From NCBI RefSeq assembly GCF_003369915.1, contig NC_046675.1, forward strand, positions 19,344,001 to 19,408,000: a stretch of DNA of 64,000 bases. The letters run 5' to 3'. Positions 45,621 to 56,300 of this stretch are shown here, piece after piece. Positions within the stretch are counted from its first letter, which is position 1. The number at the start of each line of letters is the position of its first letter. The notes below the pieces were generated by a model that worked only from the letters and a program-made list of their open reading frames with translations, searched no databases and was not told the origin of the DNA. This stretch comes from Drosophila miranda. Its lineage: Eukaryota > Arthropoda > Insecta > Diptera > Drosophilidae. The position numbers and the translations under genes are program-made.

Positions 45621-47335
45621 ATGAATAGCACACTACGGAACAGGAGCAAGAAAAATCAATGCGATTCTTTAAAACCTCTCGGCAAAGTAGATTCACCCCT
45701 AGCAAAATATCCTTTACCAAAACATATGTAAATATATGTACATATGTATACATTAGTTCGAAATGACTGGTTGATGACTGGGTTAACCTACAGTGACCTA
45801 TGTAGACATGTAGTATATGTATTATATAGTGGAAAGATTTCCATAAGATATTTGTTACAGAATTATACAACTAATTTAAAAACAACTTTTAACAACTTTT
45901 TCGTGGCGGTGAGAACTTTCATACAGTGATTCAATTTGGTTTGGGCACACCCATCAAAAAATAAGTAATAAGTGAAAAATTATATGAGTCTATGACTAAA
46001 AGAAAAAATAACAGGGGATTCATAAAATAGGCTATAGGACATGAAACATTGAATGCACCACATAACCACGAGAATTTTGAAGGTAAAGAGCTGTTTCGAC
46101 GGTTAAAAGCAACGCCAGGAGAAATATTCAGTCACTAAAACTCCCTTTAATAGCTATGTAGCTGTTTATCCTGACAAAACCATCGTTTCAAAGCTTAACT
46201 AAAAAGTATTGGCCAAACTTTATATAAATCAACTAAACCGTAGTCTGAAAAGATGCAGGTAAACTAAAAAGAATCTATACAAAAAGCGAAATTTAGTTGT
46301 TGGATGGTGTGTGTATACCATGAAATCTGGTATAAGCTTATTAGAAAATTGTGTAGGAATATTTAGAAATTGAAATTTTAGCTAGAGAAATGGAATTAGT
46401 TCTCCATTTACCACCCCAAAACTTAAATCTTAAAACTCCACATGAGCTTCGTAATAAAACGCAAAACTATGGTGCGCCAAAGTTAATTGATTCACTTTGT
46501 TATTATAACCTACTAAATAGCTTCAAAACTGAGGAACCAGTTTGTAGAAACAGGCACCTTTCTGTTTCGGGGGTAAATATCAAAATCCTTTTTACAGCGA
46601 AAGTTTAACATTAGGTTGTGTCGCTATAGTAAGATATGCTGAGAACTGAGTGATGGTTGGTGAACTTTTCAATATTATGGTAGAATTAAGTTTTCGAGGT
46701 ACACATTTGTGGTTTTCTTAACTTAAACTAATACATACAACGCCTCAGGAATCTTAACATGCATAATATGCCGGATTGCTATTAAGCCAAGTGTCTGGAA
46801 GGTGCATGTTAACTCCAAACAGCACAAATTAAATGTGGATTTAACCAAGAAAAATACGATTAAAATATTATCCCCCAACAAATTATCTCAGCAGTTACTT
46901 TCAACCGCAAATAGTAGTACATACAACGATAAAACCCCTCGAAAAAGTGAACATTCTGATTCTAGGATATGTGAAACATTACCTGGCAAGTTTTTTGATT
47001 TGGAGAAGTCAAATCAGTTTCACCAAGCTGATCCAAACGAAGATGAAGAGTGGATACGCTTTCAGCGAGAAATTAAAATGGCTGCTACCGTTTCTAGTAC
47101 TATTGTGGCTGAAGAGCAAGAAAATATTAATATTAAAAGACAACTAAAAGAAATTGATGAACAGATTGACAATTGGAAACGATTTATAAAAATAAATGAT
47201 CAGAAAAATAGTCTAATTAATAAGGAACGCAAAGTCAACAAACAAGTTTTAGTACAGTCTGATTCAAGTTCAAGTGACGAAGAATACAGTTTTGATGACT
47301 TGTACGACTGGAGAACTAAAAACATGCATTCATAA
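45621..47335 (+). CDS. CG11839: ZNF830/CCDC16 homologue, U1C/matrin-type zinc finger, with an AT-AC intron
   Basis: Exon 1 is 45621-45706 (MNSTLRNRSKKNQ..KVDSPLAK) and exon 2 is 46735-47335. They join in phase 2 only if the intron is AT-AC: donor ATATCCTTT at 45707, branch-like TTCTTAACT at 46715-46723, and 3' end AC at 46733-46734. The join reads SPLAKYNASGILTCIIC, matching human SPFAKYNRLGQLSCALC. The zinc finger is C38-x2-C41, H53-x5-H59. The C-terminal half has the family signature (LPGKFFD.., EEWIRFQREI, IVAEEQENI, LKEIDEQI, DWRTKN). Length is 228 aa. Human ZNF830 is nuclear and linked to pre-mRNA splicing and genome stability. A DRE promoter upstream and AATAAA at 47429 fit an active gene. 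Confidence 0.92.
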
Positions 47336-47428
47336 ATTAATTAATCTTAAATTTCGTACATGTATATCAATATAAATATAGAGATATGTTAAAAAATGTA
47401 TTTTTTTATGAGCTCTAGTGGGAAATAT

Positions 47429-47434
47429 AATAAA
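47429..47434 (+). terminator. Poly(A) signal of the ZNF830 homologue
   Basis: AATAAA 94 nt past the stop codon, just before the LOA 3' tail begins. Confidence 0.55.
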
Positions 47435-47479
47435 CGAGTCGGTACGTGAGTCGCGGTGCATTACATTACTTCATCTTCA

Positions 47480-50210
47480 GTTAGTAGGTTAGGTTTAGGT
47501 TAGGTTTAAGGCGGTAGCTGGGAGTGGGGGATGTGAGCCTCCCGCCCCCGAGCTCACTTGGACCTGTAAAAGGTCCGTTGTGTTGCCGCATGGGCATGTG
47601 CCCCTTCTCGTTGCCTGAACCGTGAGAGCAGACTACTGCAGGTTAAGGGCAGTCCCATCCGGAGGCTTCGATGTATTTGGACAAGGTCCCTGGTTTGATT
47701 TCGGACAGGTCCGAAATGTCCGTGAGGAAAGCGGCCCCGAGAATACGAAGACGACGATTTCCAAGGGCTGGGCAGTGGCAGAAGAAGTGGGGGACCGATT
47801 CCTCCTCCTCCTCGTCGAGACAACTCCTGCAGAAATCGTTATGAGGGATTGACAGTCTGGAGGCATGAGTGCCGATCTGCAAGTGTCCCGTAATGGCTCT
47901 AGTAACTACAGAGCACTGTGCTCTGCTGAGTCTATACAGCTCTGCTGAGCGCTTTTTCGATCGATATGGCCATATCAATCTTGAGACTTTACAGGAAACG
48001 GTTTGCCGCCATCTCCTATTGGCATTTTGCTCGAACAATTCGTGCGTTAGGAGCCTGCACGTAGCCAAGGGCATCGCTACTTGCTCCCCCTCCGATAGGA
48101 GAGTGATCGTAGAACCTTGCCTGGCTAGCTCGTCGGCGGCGTCGTTCCCCTCGATGTCCCTGTGGCCGGGGACCCATATAAGGAAGAGAACTAACTGCTC
48201 TGCGATCTCGTGCAGAGACCTGCGGCAGTCATTTACAGTCGCTGAGTTCGACGATATTGAGCCTAGAGCTTTAATAGCTGCTTGGCTGTCCGAGAAGACG
48301 CACACTAAGTGCGTGTCTAGAAGTAGTTTGGAGACGATAGAAATGGTCTCATCAGGATTCCCGAGTGCCCAACCACGGATGCTTTCCACAGTTTGGCTTC
48401 TCTCATTCTAAGGACAGAAAGTGTTACCACCTTCTTACCCATGAGATCTACAGGGAGGGAGAAATGGTCTCATCAGGATTCCCGAGTGCCCAACCACGGA
48501 TGCTTTCCACAGTTTGGCTTCTCTCATTCTAAGGACAGAAAGTGTTACCACCTTCTTACCCATGAGATCTACAGGGAGGAGGTCCAGCACAGTATCCAGG
48601 GCTTCCCTTGGAGTAGTGCGTAGCCCGCCAGTGATGCATAGCTCTGCCATGCGTTTAACTCTGCTGAGTTTATTGAGGCATGTCCTTCTGTCTAAGGCTG
48701 GCCACCATACCACCACTCCATAGAGCAAGATCGGTCGTATGATGGCGGTGTAAAGCCACCGAACTATATAGGGGTCATTCCCCATTTTAGTCCGATGGCT
48801 TTCCTGCAAGTATAGAAGGCCACTGTGGCCTTCTTTACTCTATCCTCTATGCTCAATTTCCAGTCGAGCTTTCTATCGAGGATTAGACCAAGATACTTGG
48901 CGTTGTTGCTGAAAACTAGCGCTTCCCCACATAGTCTAGGGGGAATCAGTACCGGAACTTTGTACTTCCTAGTAAAAGGCACCGTTTTCCGTTTTAGACG
49001 GGTTGACGCCTAACCCGCATTTGTCTGCCCATTTCGACATTTTCGTGAGAGTACTTGTCATGCAACTCACAACCACACGGCAGCCACCCCCCTCCATCTC
49101 CCGCAGCAGTGTGTTCATTGCCAGGTTCCATGGGAGGGGCGAGAGGACTCCGCCCTGCGGTGTGCCTCTGCTGACAAATCTGGTGCACGTTGACGTCCCC
49201 AGTGATGCCTCAACCGTCCTGCATTGTAGCATCTGATCGATCAGGCTCACCGTCCTGGAGTCAACCCCCAGATCGGTCAGTGCGCCCGTGATGGCGGTCG
49301 GAAGGATGTTGTTAAAGGCGTCTTCTATGTCGAGGAAGGCTACTAGGGTGTACTCCTTAAAGTTAAGGGACGCTTCGATGATCGATGTGATAGAGTGTAG
49401 GGCCGTTTTGGTGGATCTTCCCTTACGATAGGCATGCTGGGAGTCTGAGATCAGACTGGGCCGAATACACGCCGTTAGATGCAGCCCCAGAAGCCGTTCC
49501 ATCGCCTTTAGAAGAAAAGACGATAGACTAATGGGCCTGAAATCTTTTGGGGCAGTGTGCGAGGGCTTGCCTGCCTTGGATATGAATACGACTTTGGTCT
49601 GAAGCCAGGTGTCAGAAATGCCCCCGTGGGAGAAAATTCCCTCGTAAATTATTTTGAGCCTGTTAATGGTTCTATGTCCCGCGTGAATCTGTTGGGCAGG
49701 GAAAATGCCGTCTGGCCCCGCGGACTTGTAAGGTTCTGATCGCCCAGGAAATGTTCTCCTGGCTTAGCAGGCTCAGGATGGCATTTGAGACGACAGAAGG
49801 AGACGCGAAGTAGTTGGGTCTGTTTTCATCGCAGCCAGGGAAGTGAGTATTTAGGAGAAGATTTAGCGACTCATCGCTGGACGTAGTCCACGATTGGTCG
49901 GTGTTCTTCAAGTACCCCAGGGTGGGTGTTGTCTTCGAGAGAACTCTGCGCAAGCGCGAGGCTTCTGAGTTACTCTCGATTTCGCTGCAGAACTTACGCC
50001 AGGAGGCGCGTTTGGCTTTTCTAAGTTCTTTGTTGTATGTTGACAGACTGGCAACGTTCTCAGCCTTAGCTTTATTTAAGAGTCTCCGGGAGGCTTTCGG
50101 AGCTCACCCAGTTTCGGATTCCACCATTCAGGTTTCCTCCGGCCCCTATTCTTGCCAGAGGGGCATGCTTTGTCGAGCGCCTTATTGCAGGCGTCGGTAA
50201 AGATCTTAAG
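47480..50210 (-). mobile_element. LOA-clade non-LTR retrotransposon, minus-strand copy
   Basis: Reading leftward from 50210: endonuclease/RT linker (..KNRGRRKPEWWNPKLGEL), N-terminal RT (TPTLGYLKNTDQ..), RT core (AYRKGRSTKTAL.., LVAFLDIEDAFNNI, SRGTPQGGVLSPLPWNLAMN), thumb, RNase H (VCVFSDSQAAIKAL, ILFLIWVPGHRDIEGND-like), a C-terminal CCHC-like knuckle (CRSCLDEEEEESVPHFFCHC), and a 3' UTR ending in AACCTAACC-type units at 47480. RNase H plus TPQGGVLSP points to LOA. It is 5'-truncated at ~50210, with a frameshift near 49730, an RT/RNase H deletion and a 121-bp tandem duplication at 48341-48582. Confidence 0.8.
48341..48582. repeat. 121-bp tandem duplication inside the LOA copy
   Basis: AAATGGTCTCATCAGGATTC starts at 48341 and again at 48462, and the intervening sequence is repeated essentially without change. 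The other LOA copies lack the duplication. Confidence 0.85.
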
Positions 50211-50214
50211 AAGA

Positions 50215-52610
50215 CGGGTCGTGGCCAAGGTGGCCAAGGTGGAGGATATCCAGGGGCAGAGGCGCCAGATAATCCTCGTCCTTAATGAGGAGTCGCTAGA
50301 ACCCCTCGCAAAGACGGTCGGTGTGGTTGAGTACAAAAAAATCACCATATCCACCTACAAGTCCGATCGCAAAAGCAGGCAAGCGGAGGTCGAGCCAGAC
50401 CCGGACCCGGCGACGGATGCGGCGTCCATGATGTCGGACGACATCCTGGACGACTACGCGTTCGATGAGAGCGACCTAGCCAGAGGTCTCAGCCACATCG
50501 TTGTTGGGGAGGAGCCGGAGTCCCCCGACAGCGATCTAGAAGCAACAATGGTGGAGGCGAGCCTCAGGAATGTCATTGACGCTCCTGCAGATAAACCTCC
50601 GCCATTGTAAGGCGCTGCTCTACTGCTCCACCTGGCCATGGGTGAGCCGACATAGTCCTCATTCAGGAGCCCTGGATCCTCGGAAACAGGGTCTCCGGTC
50701 TGAGGGCTTCTGACTACAAGCTATACGTAGCTGAAACCGCAGGTAAAATTCGTACCTGCATTCTTGCAAAAAGAGAGTTGCACTTATTTTTGCTCCCAAA
50801 TTTCAGCAATGAAGACCACACCGCAGTGGGCCTCGAAGCTCAGAAGCGCTCACTGAGGATATGCTCCGCATACATGGGGCATGATCAACCACACCCCCCT
50901 CCACACGCGCCTCTCCGGGCTCTAATCACAGACTGTTTGGCCAAGGACATCGGCCTAATTATGGTGGAATCTGAAACTGGGGGAACCCTCCCGGAGACTC
51001 TTCAATAAAGCTAAAACTGAAAACGTTGAGCAAAACTGGGCTGAATACAAGGCCAGTCTGTCCACCTACAACAAAGAACTTAGGAAGGCCAAACGCGCCT
51101 CCTGGCGTAAGTTCTGCAGCGAAATCGAGAACAACTCAGAAGCTTCGCGCTTTCGCAAAATTCTCTCGAAGACAACACCCACCCTGGGCTACTTGAAGAA
51201 CACCGACCAGCCGTGGACTACGTCCAGCGATAAGTCGCTTAATCTTCTCCTAAATACTCACTTCCCTGGATGCGATGAAAACAGACCCAACTACTTCGCG
51301 CCTCCTTCTGTCGTCTCAAATGCCATCCTGAGCCTGCTAAGCCAGGAGAACATTTCCTGGGCGATCAGAACCTTACAAGTCCGCGGGGCCAGACGGCATT
51401 TTCCCTGCCCAACAGATTCACGCGGGACATAGAACCATTAACAGGCTCAAAATAATTTACGAGGGAATTTTCTCCCACGGGGGCATTCCTGACACCTGGC
51501 TTCAGACCAAAGTCGTATTCATACCCAAGGAAGGCAAGCCCTCGCACACTGCCCCAAAAGATTTCAGACCCATTAGTCTATCGTCGTTTCTTCTGAAGGC
51601 GATGGAACGGCTTCTGGGGCTGCATCTAACGGCGTGTATTCGGCCCAGTCTGATCTCAGACTCCCAGCATGCCTATCGGAAGGGAAGATCCCCCGAAACC
51701 AAACTGTGGAAAGCGTCCGTGGTTGGGCACTGGGTAATCCTGATAAGACTCCCGCAATTACCAGAGAGGACAGATTACTGTATTCCTAGTGATCACCTCT
51801 CGACGCCCTTCCAGGTATCAATCCCACCTAGGGAGGACTGGGAGATGGGCGAACCAGGACCTGCAAATGCGGTTCACTTCTACACTGATGGCTCAAACTT
51901 AGACGGCCGCGTGGGAGGCGGAGTCTACTGCAGCGAGCTGAACATCCCGGATCACTGTAGTGTGTTCCAAGCGGAGGTTGAAGCCATCAAGGAGGCCATT
52001 TCGTCTTCTCGGACAGCCAAGTAGCTATTAAAGCTCTAGGCTCAATATCGTCGAACTCGACGACTGTAAATGACTGCCGCAGGTCTCTGCACGAGATCGC
52101 AGAGCAGTTAGATCTCTTCCTTATATAGGTCCCCGGCCACAGGGACATCGAGGGGAACGACGCCGCCGACGAGCTAGCCAGGCAGGATACTACGACTCCT
52201 CTCCTATCGGAGAGGGAGCAAGTAGCGATGCCCTTGGCTATGTGCAGGCTCCCAACGCACGATTTGTTCGAGCAAAATGCCAATAGGAGAAGGCAGCAAA
52301 CCGTTTCCTGCAAAGTCTCAAGATTGATATGGCCATATCGATCGAAAAAGCGCTCAGCAGAGCTGTATAGACTCAGCAGAGCACAGTGCTCCGCAGTTAC
52401 GCGAGCCATTACGGGACACTGGCAGATTGGCACTCATGCCTCTAGACTGTCAATCCCTCATAACGATTTCTGCAGGTGTTATCGCGACGAGGAAGAGGAG
52501 GAATCGGTCCCCCACTTTTTCTGCCACTGCCCAACCCTTGGAATTCGTATTCGTATTCTCGGGGCCGTTTTCCTCACAGGCCTAAGTTATTTTCCTTCTC
52601 TACGTAGGTA
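50215..52610 (+). mobile_element. LOA-clade non-LTR retrotransposon, plus-strand copy
   Basis: From left to right: ORF1 C-terminus (50215-50610, acidic, ..AKVEDIQGQRRQIILVLNEES..); the start of the endonuclease (DIVLIQEPWILGNRVSGL); a deletion; RT N-terminal part (KNTDQPWTTSSD.., DFRPISLSSFLLKAMERLLG, AYRKGRS). A second deletion removes the RT active site. RNase H (VHFYTDGSNLDGRVGGG, SDS..) and a C-terminal knuckle to about 52560 follow. It shares the frameshift after AIRT with the minus copy at 47480-50210. A non-autonomous, doubly deleted derivative. Confidence 0.8.
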
Positions 52611-52749
52611 CTGGGAGTATTTGAGATATCTATGCGTCTTAATAGTGTTGAGTCTATCTTTTTTGTTTTTGTTCAAAAATTTGGCTTGGTTGGATTTCGG
52701 CACACTAATCTTCAAGTTCTATATTGCTAAAATTGATACACTCATCTAT

Positions 52750-53290
52750 ACCACTAAACGATCGACTAACATATAATTGGACGTCATCGACTGCACATCA
52801 CAGTCGGACAATACTATTGGGAGGTCATTTATATAACTGAAGAACAATAACCGACCAAGTACTGATCCCTGTGGGACAACACACTTAACATAAACAAAAG
52901 ACGACATTTTAGCTTCAGTGATAACAGCCGGACACCTATCTAGAAGATAAGACGTTAGCAACCATACTGCTGCGACAGAGAAACTATAGGATTTATGAAG
53001 CTTTGCAATGAGAATACTATAATCAAATGAGCCAAAAGCTTTAGTGTAGTCAAGAAAATTTAGGAATGTTACATATCCGTCGTCCATTCTTTAACGTCTA
53101 CAATTTTTATTATGGCGGCTGTACAACTTCTATTTTGTCTGAATCTAGATTGGTTGTCGTAATTAATTTATGCTCTGAAAGAAATTTATTTATTGAATTA
53201 TGTTATTTTGTTTTTGTTATGAGGTTTTTTTTAAGCTTAAATATGGTGTTGCATAGTGTAATCAAAACATCGGGCTTAAAATCCCACTGA
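52750..53290 (-). pseudogene. Non-LTR reverse transcriptase fragment of a further family
   Basis: The minus strand reads QSRFRQNRSCTAAI.., LDYTKAFGSFDYSILIAKLH.., VVPQGSVLGRLLFFSYINDLPIVLSDCDVQ. These are RT motifs of the jockey/CR1 type, with the invariant Asp of KAFD changed to Gly and no YADD. It begins 80 bp beyond the TBRG1-like stop codon. Confidence 0.6.
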
Positions 53291-53336
53291 ACAATTCACA
53301 TAAAATATAGATTTTTTTTGTGTTTGCAAATACAAT

Positions 53337-53342
53337 TTTATT
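53337..53342 (-). terminator. Poly(A) signal of the TBRG1-like gene
   Basis: Minus-strand AATAAA about 26 nt past the stop codon. Confidence 0.6.
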
Positions 53343-53367
53343 CATTTGATTTAAGTTATAATTGCTT

Positions 53368-56300
53368 TCAAGTTAAAAATGTTTGAAGTGTCTCAAATGA
53401 TAAGCCTGCATTATTTAATGATGTTGGATTCTGTATATTCTTATACCCTTTAAAATTAAAGCAGCGATGAAATCCCGGGTCTAGTCTTAAAAGTGATTGA
53501 ATTTTTGGATTCGATAAGCCAAAAAAAGATTCTCCCTGCACATCAAATGGTATTTTTACTCTTTTATTAGCATACCGCTGAATGTTATTCAAAAGTTCAG
53601 CATGACACATATTAGGGGTTTCTCCAAAATACACACCATCCAAATCATTATCAGGGATTATTTGAAACTGAGGAACTCCAGCGTTGTTTAAGATTTTACA
53701 AGTGTATACACACTTTTTGTATGGATCCTTTGGATGGGCATAAATTCGTGTTGCCACATAACCAACTGGATATATCCAACACTCATTATGGAAATTTAAA
53801 TTCCCTGATATATCGCCTAATGAGTGTAGCAACAAATTATTTAAATTAATTGGAAAAGACTTTTTTAGTTGTGCCGTAGAACCATTTTGAGTATCCTTGT
53901 TTATTTCCCTTGGATATGAAACACTTTGTTTATTTTTGTTCAAAGCTCTTAAAAAATTATCATTGGATTCGAGCTTTCCATTTGAAACGCAGTTCGGTTC
54001 TTTATGGGCCTTTTCTAAACCTTCGTAAAACATTAGTCGCTTAATTAGGTAAATCCTTTGATATCGAGTAGCAGCTAATTCAGACTGTAGATGGCAAATT
54101 TCATCAGTGAGGCACGAGTTTTCCTTAAAAAAAAAAAAGATGAACAATTTAGTCAAATTTGGAAAGCGGGTATAAAGAATTCCGACATGTACAAGGTGCA
54201 CCATCTTTTAGTACGGTATGGAAACATCGAAAAACTTAAAAAAAAAAAAAAAAAAACGATTTCCATAAGTGAGTTATTTGCAGAAGCTGAATTGTTTCAT
54301 TGGCAGTGTAGCATGGCGCACCGTCTTGTTGATACCAATAACCGTTTAGACCATTATTTCGCATTTGCGGGCAGACATAATGAGACAACATCCACCGATA
54401 TCGTAAGGTAATGGCAATCGCAGACAAACGAGCGCAATTTGTAATTGCTAATAGAGGCGGCCACTTAATTAATATTGTTTTCGAAACATAGTGTAAATAT
54501 ATTGTAAAGAACCAAACCAAATAAAAATACCTCACTTATGGAAATCGGTTGTTTTTTTAAAAAGGTATTCGATGTTTCCATACCGTACTAAAAGGCGGCG
54601 CACCCTGTTCAATATTTACAATGTATATATGTAAGGTACAAATGTAGTCGAAAATACCACTTAGTACATATAGTTTATTGTTGATGCTTAAATAGGGTTA
54701 TAATAACGTTTACATAATTATACTAGCAAAAATTTTCAATTATTTTATACCTTTTTTAAATTATGGCTTTTGAGGCTAGAAGTTCTAAGTTAGAACTGAT
54801 GTTTAAGTCAGAGGGTCGGATCAATGACAGAAAGATGTACATTTTTGGCTATTCAATAGTTTTGGAGTCTCTCGAGAAGGATATTATATCATTTCATTTT
54901 AAAATGATTGGAAATTAGAATGGCATAGTCTAAATAAGGTATATGCTTCGATTTCAGTACAAGACGGCTAAGCGACGAACCTCGCATTTACAGCACTCGT
55001 CGGTACTATTCGATCGCTCACAAATTTGTATTCCCGATACTCAAAATGAGTATTGGGGTATATTAGATTTGTAGTAAAAGTGGATGTGTTGATTCTTGAT
55101 CAGCATCAATAGCCGAGTCGATTGAGCCCTGTCGGTAGAATTGTGGTTTGGGGTGTATATGAGGGGAAATTTGGCGATCATCTTGGCTGTAGAGTCGGCG
55201 AATTAGTTGCCTTTTATGCCTATATGACTGGGTATCCAGATTATTAGGATCTTAGGGAAGAGGGTGGATAATAAGTTCCTGATCGAGGAGGCGTAGTAGG
55301 AGTCATTGTTGGGGTTCCTGATTGAGGTGATAGAGGAGAGGGAGTCGGTGCAGATAGCATATTTTCCACGTTTATTTCGGGTTAATAAGATGGCTTCATG
55401 TATTGCAATTATTTCGCTGGAGAGTACAGATGAGTATGCTGGCAGCAATCCAGTTTTTATTACTGCTGACTCGTTTGTTATACAGTAGCTGGTAATGCCC
55501 CCGGCTTTGGAGCCGTCTGTGTAAAGGAAGTTGTGTTTGGGGAGAGCTGATTTGATAGATTGGAAAAGTTGGTGGAAGACTATTGTAGGGGTAGTGTTTT
55601 TATTGTGATTGGAGAGGTTGATGTTTGTTGATTTGTGGATGGTAAGGATGTTGAATTTTTTGGATGTGGAGGTTCTGATTGGGGAAAAAGGGATGAGGTG
55701 TTTTTGGGACTCTTGTATGGCTCTCTCTACCGTGCTGAGAAGTCTGTTTTCTTTTATGGGTTTTGGTAAGGGTATTTAGGGGGGTGGATTTACCTTGGAT
55801 GAGGTTTTTGGAGATTTTCCCGGTTAGGTAGTCTCGTTTGCTTTCAATGGTGAAGATGTTGGTTTCAGCTAGCATATTATTTATGGGGGTGGTACGGAAT
55901 GCTCCAAGGGCGGCTCTTATTGCTGTATTTTGGATGGGTTTTAGGCGGTTAAGTTGGGATTCGGGAGCAAATCTATATATGGGAAGGCAGAAATCTATTT
56001 TGGAGATGATTATGGATTTTATGATTTGCACTAATGATGACGTGTGGCAGTTATATTTAAGTGAAGACAGGTTTTTTGATAATGCCTAGTGGCTTAGCAA
56101 GGTAAATTTTGAGTTTGTTAATGTGAGAGATCCAATTGTATTTGTTGTTGATTGTGAGCCCTAGGATTCTGAGTGTGTCGGTAGCTTGGATGCCACAACC
56201 AACCGGTGAGTATCTTGGGTTTGCAGTTGTGCTTGCGGCATATATGAAGGAGTTGGGATTTTTCCTTAGAGAGGATTGAGCCTGAGTGATTGCACCAGTC

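Noticed and set aside
45621..45731. Apparent premature stop and phase conflict making the ZNF830 homologue look like a pseudogene
   Set aside because: The conflict disappears with an AT-AC intron starting at 45707 and ending at 46734. The resulting protein is colinear with the family.
46390..46608. 72-codon ORF as an additional ZNF830 exon
   Set aside because: No similarity to the family; it lies within the AT-AC intron and the exon 1-exon 2 join is complete without it.
47480..47500. Interstitial telomere repeat
   Set aside because: Only two or three degenerate units, always at the 3' end of a LOA-type element, so better explained as its tail.
47869..48411. 180-residue plus-strand ORF
   Set aside because: It is the antisense of the LOA RNase H frame, which has clear motifs on the minus strand.
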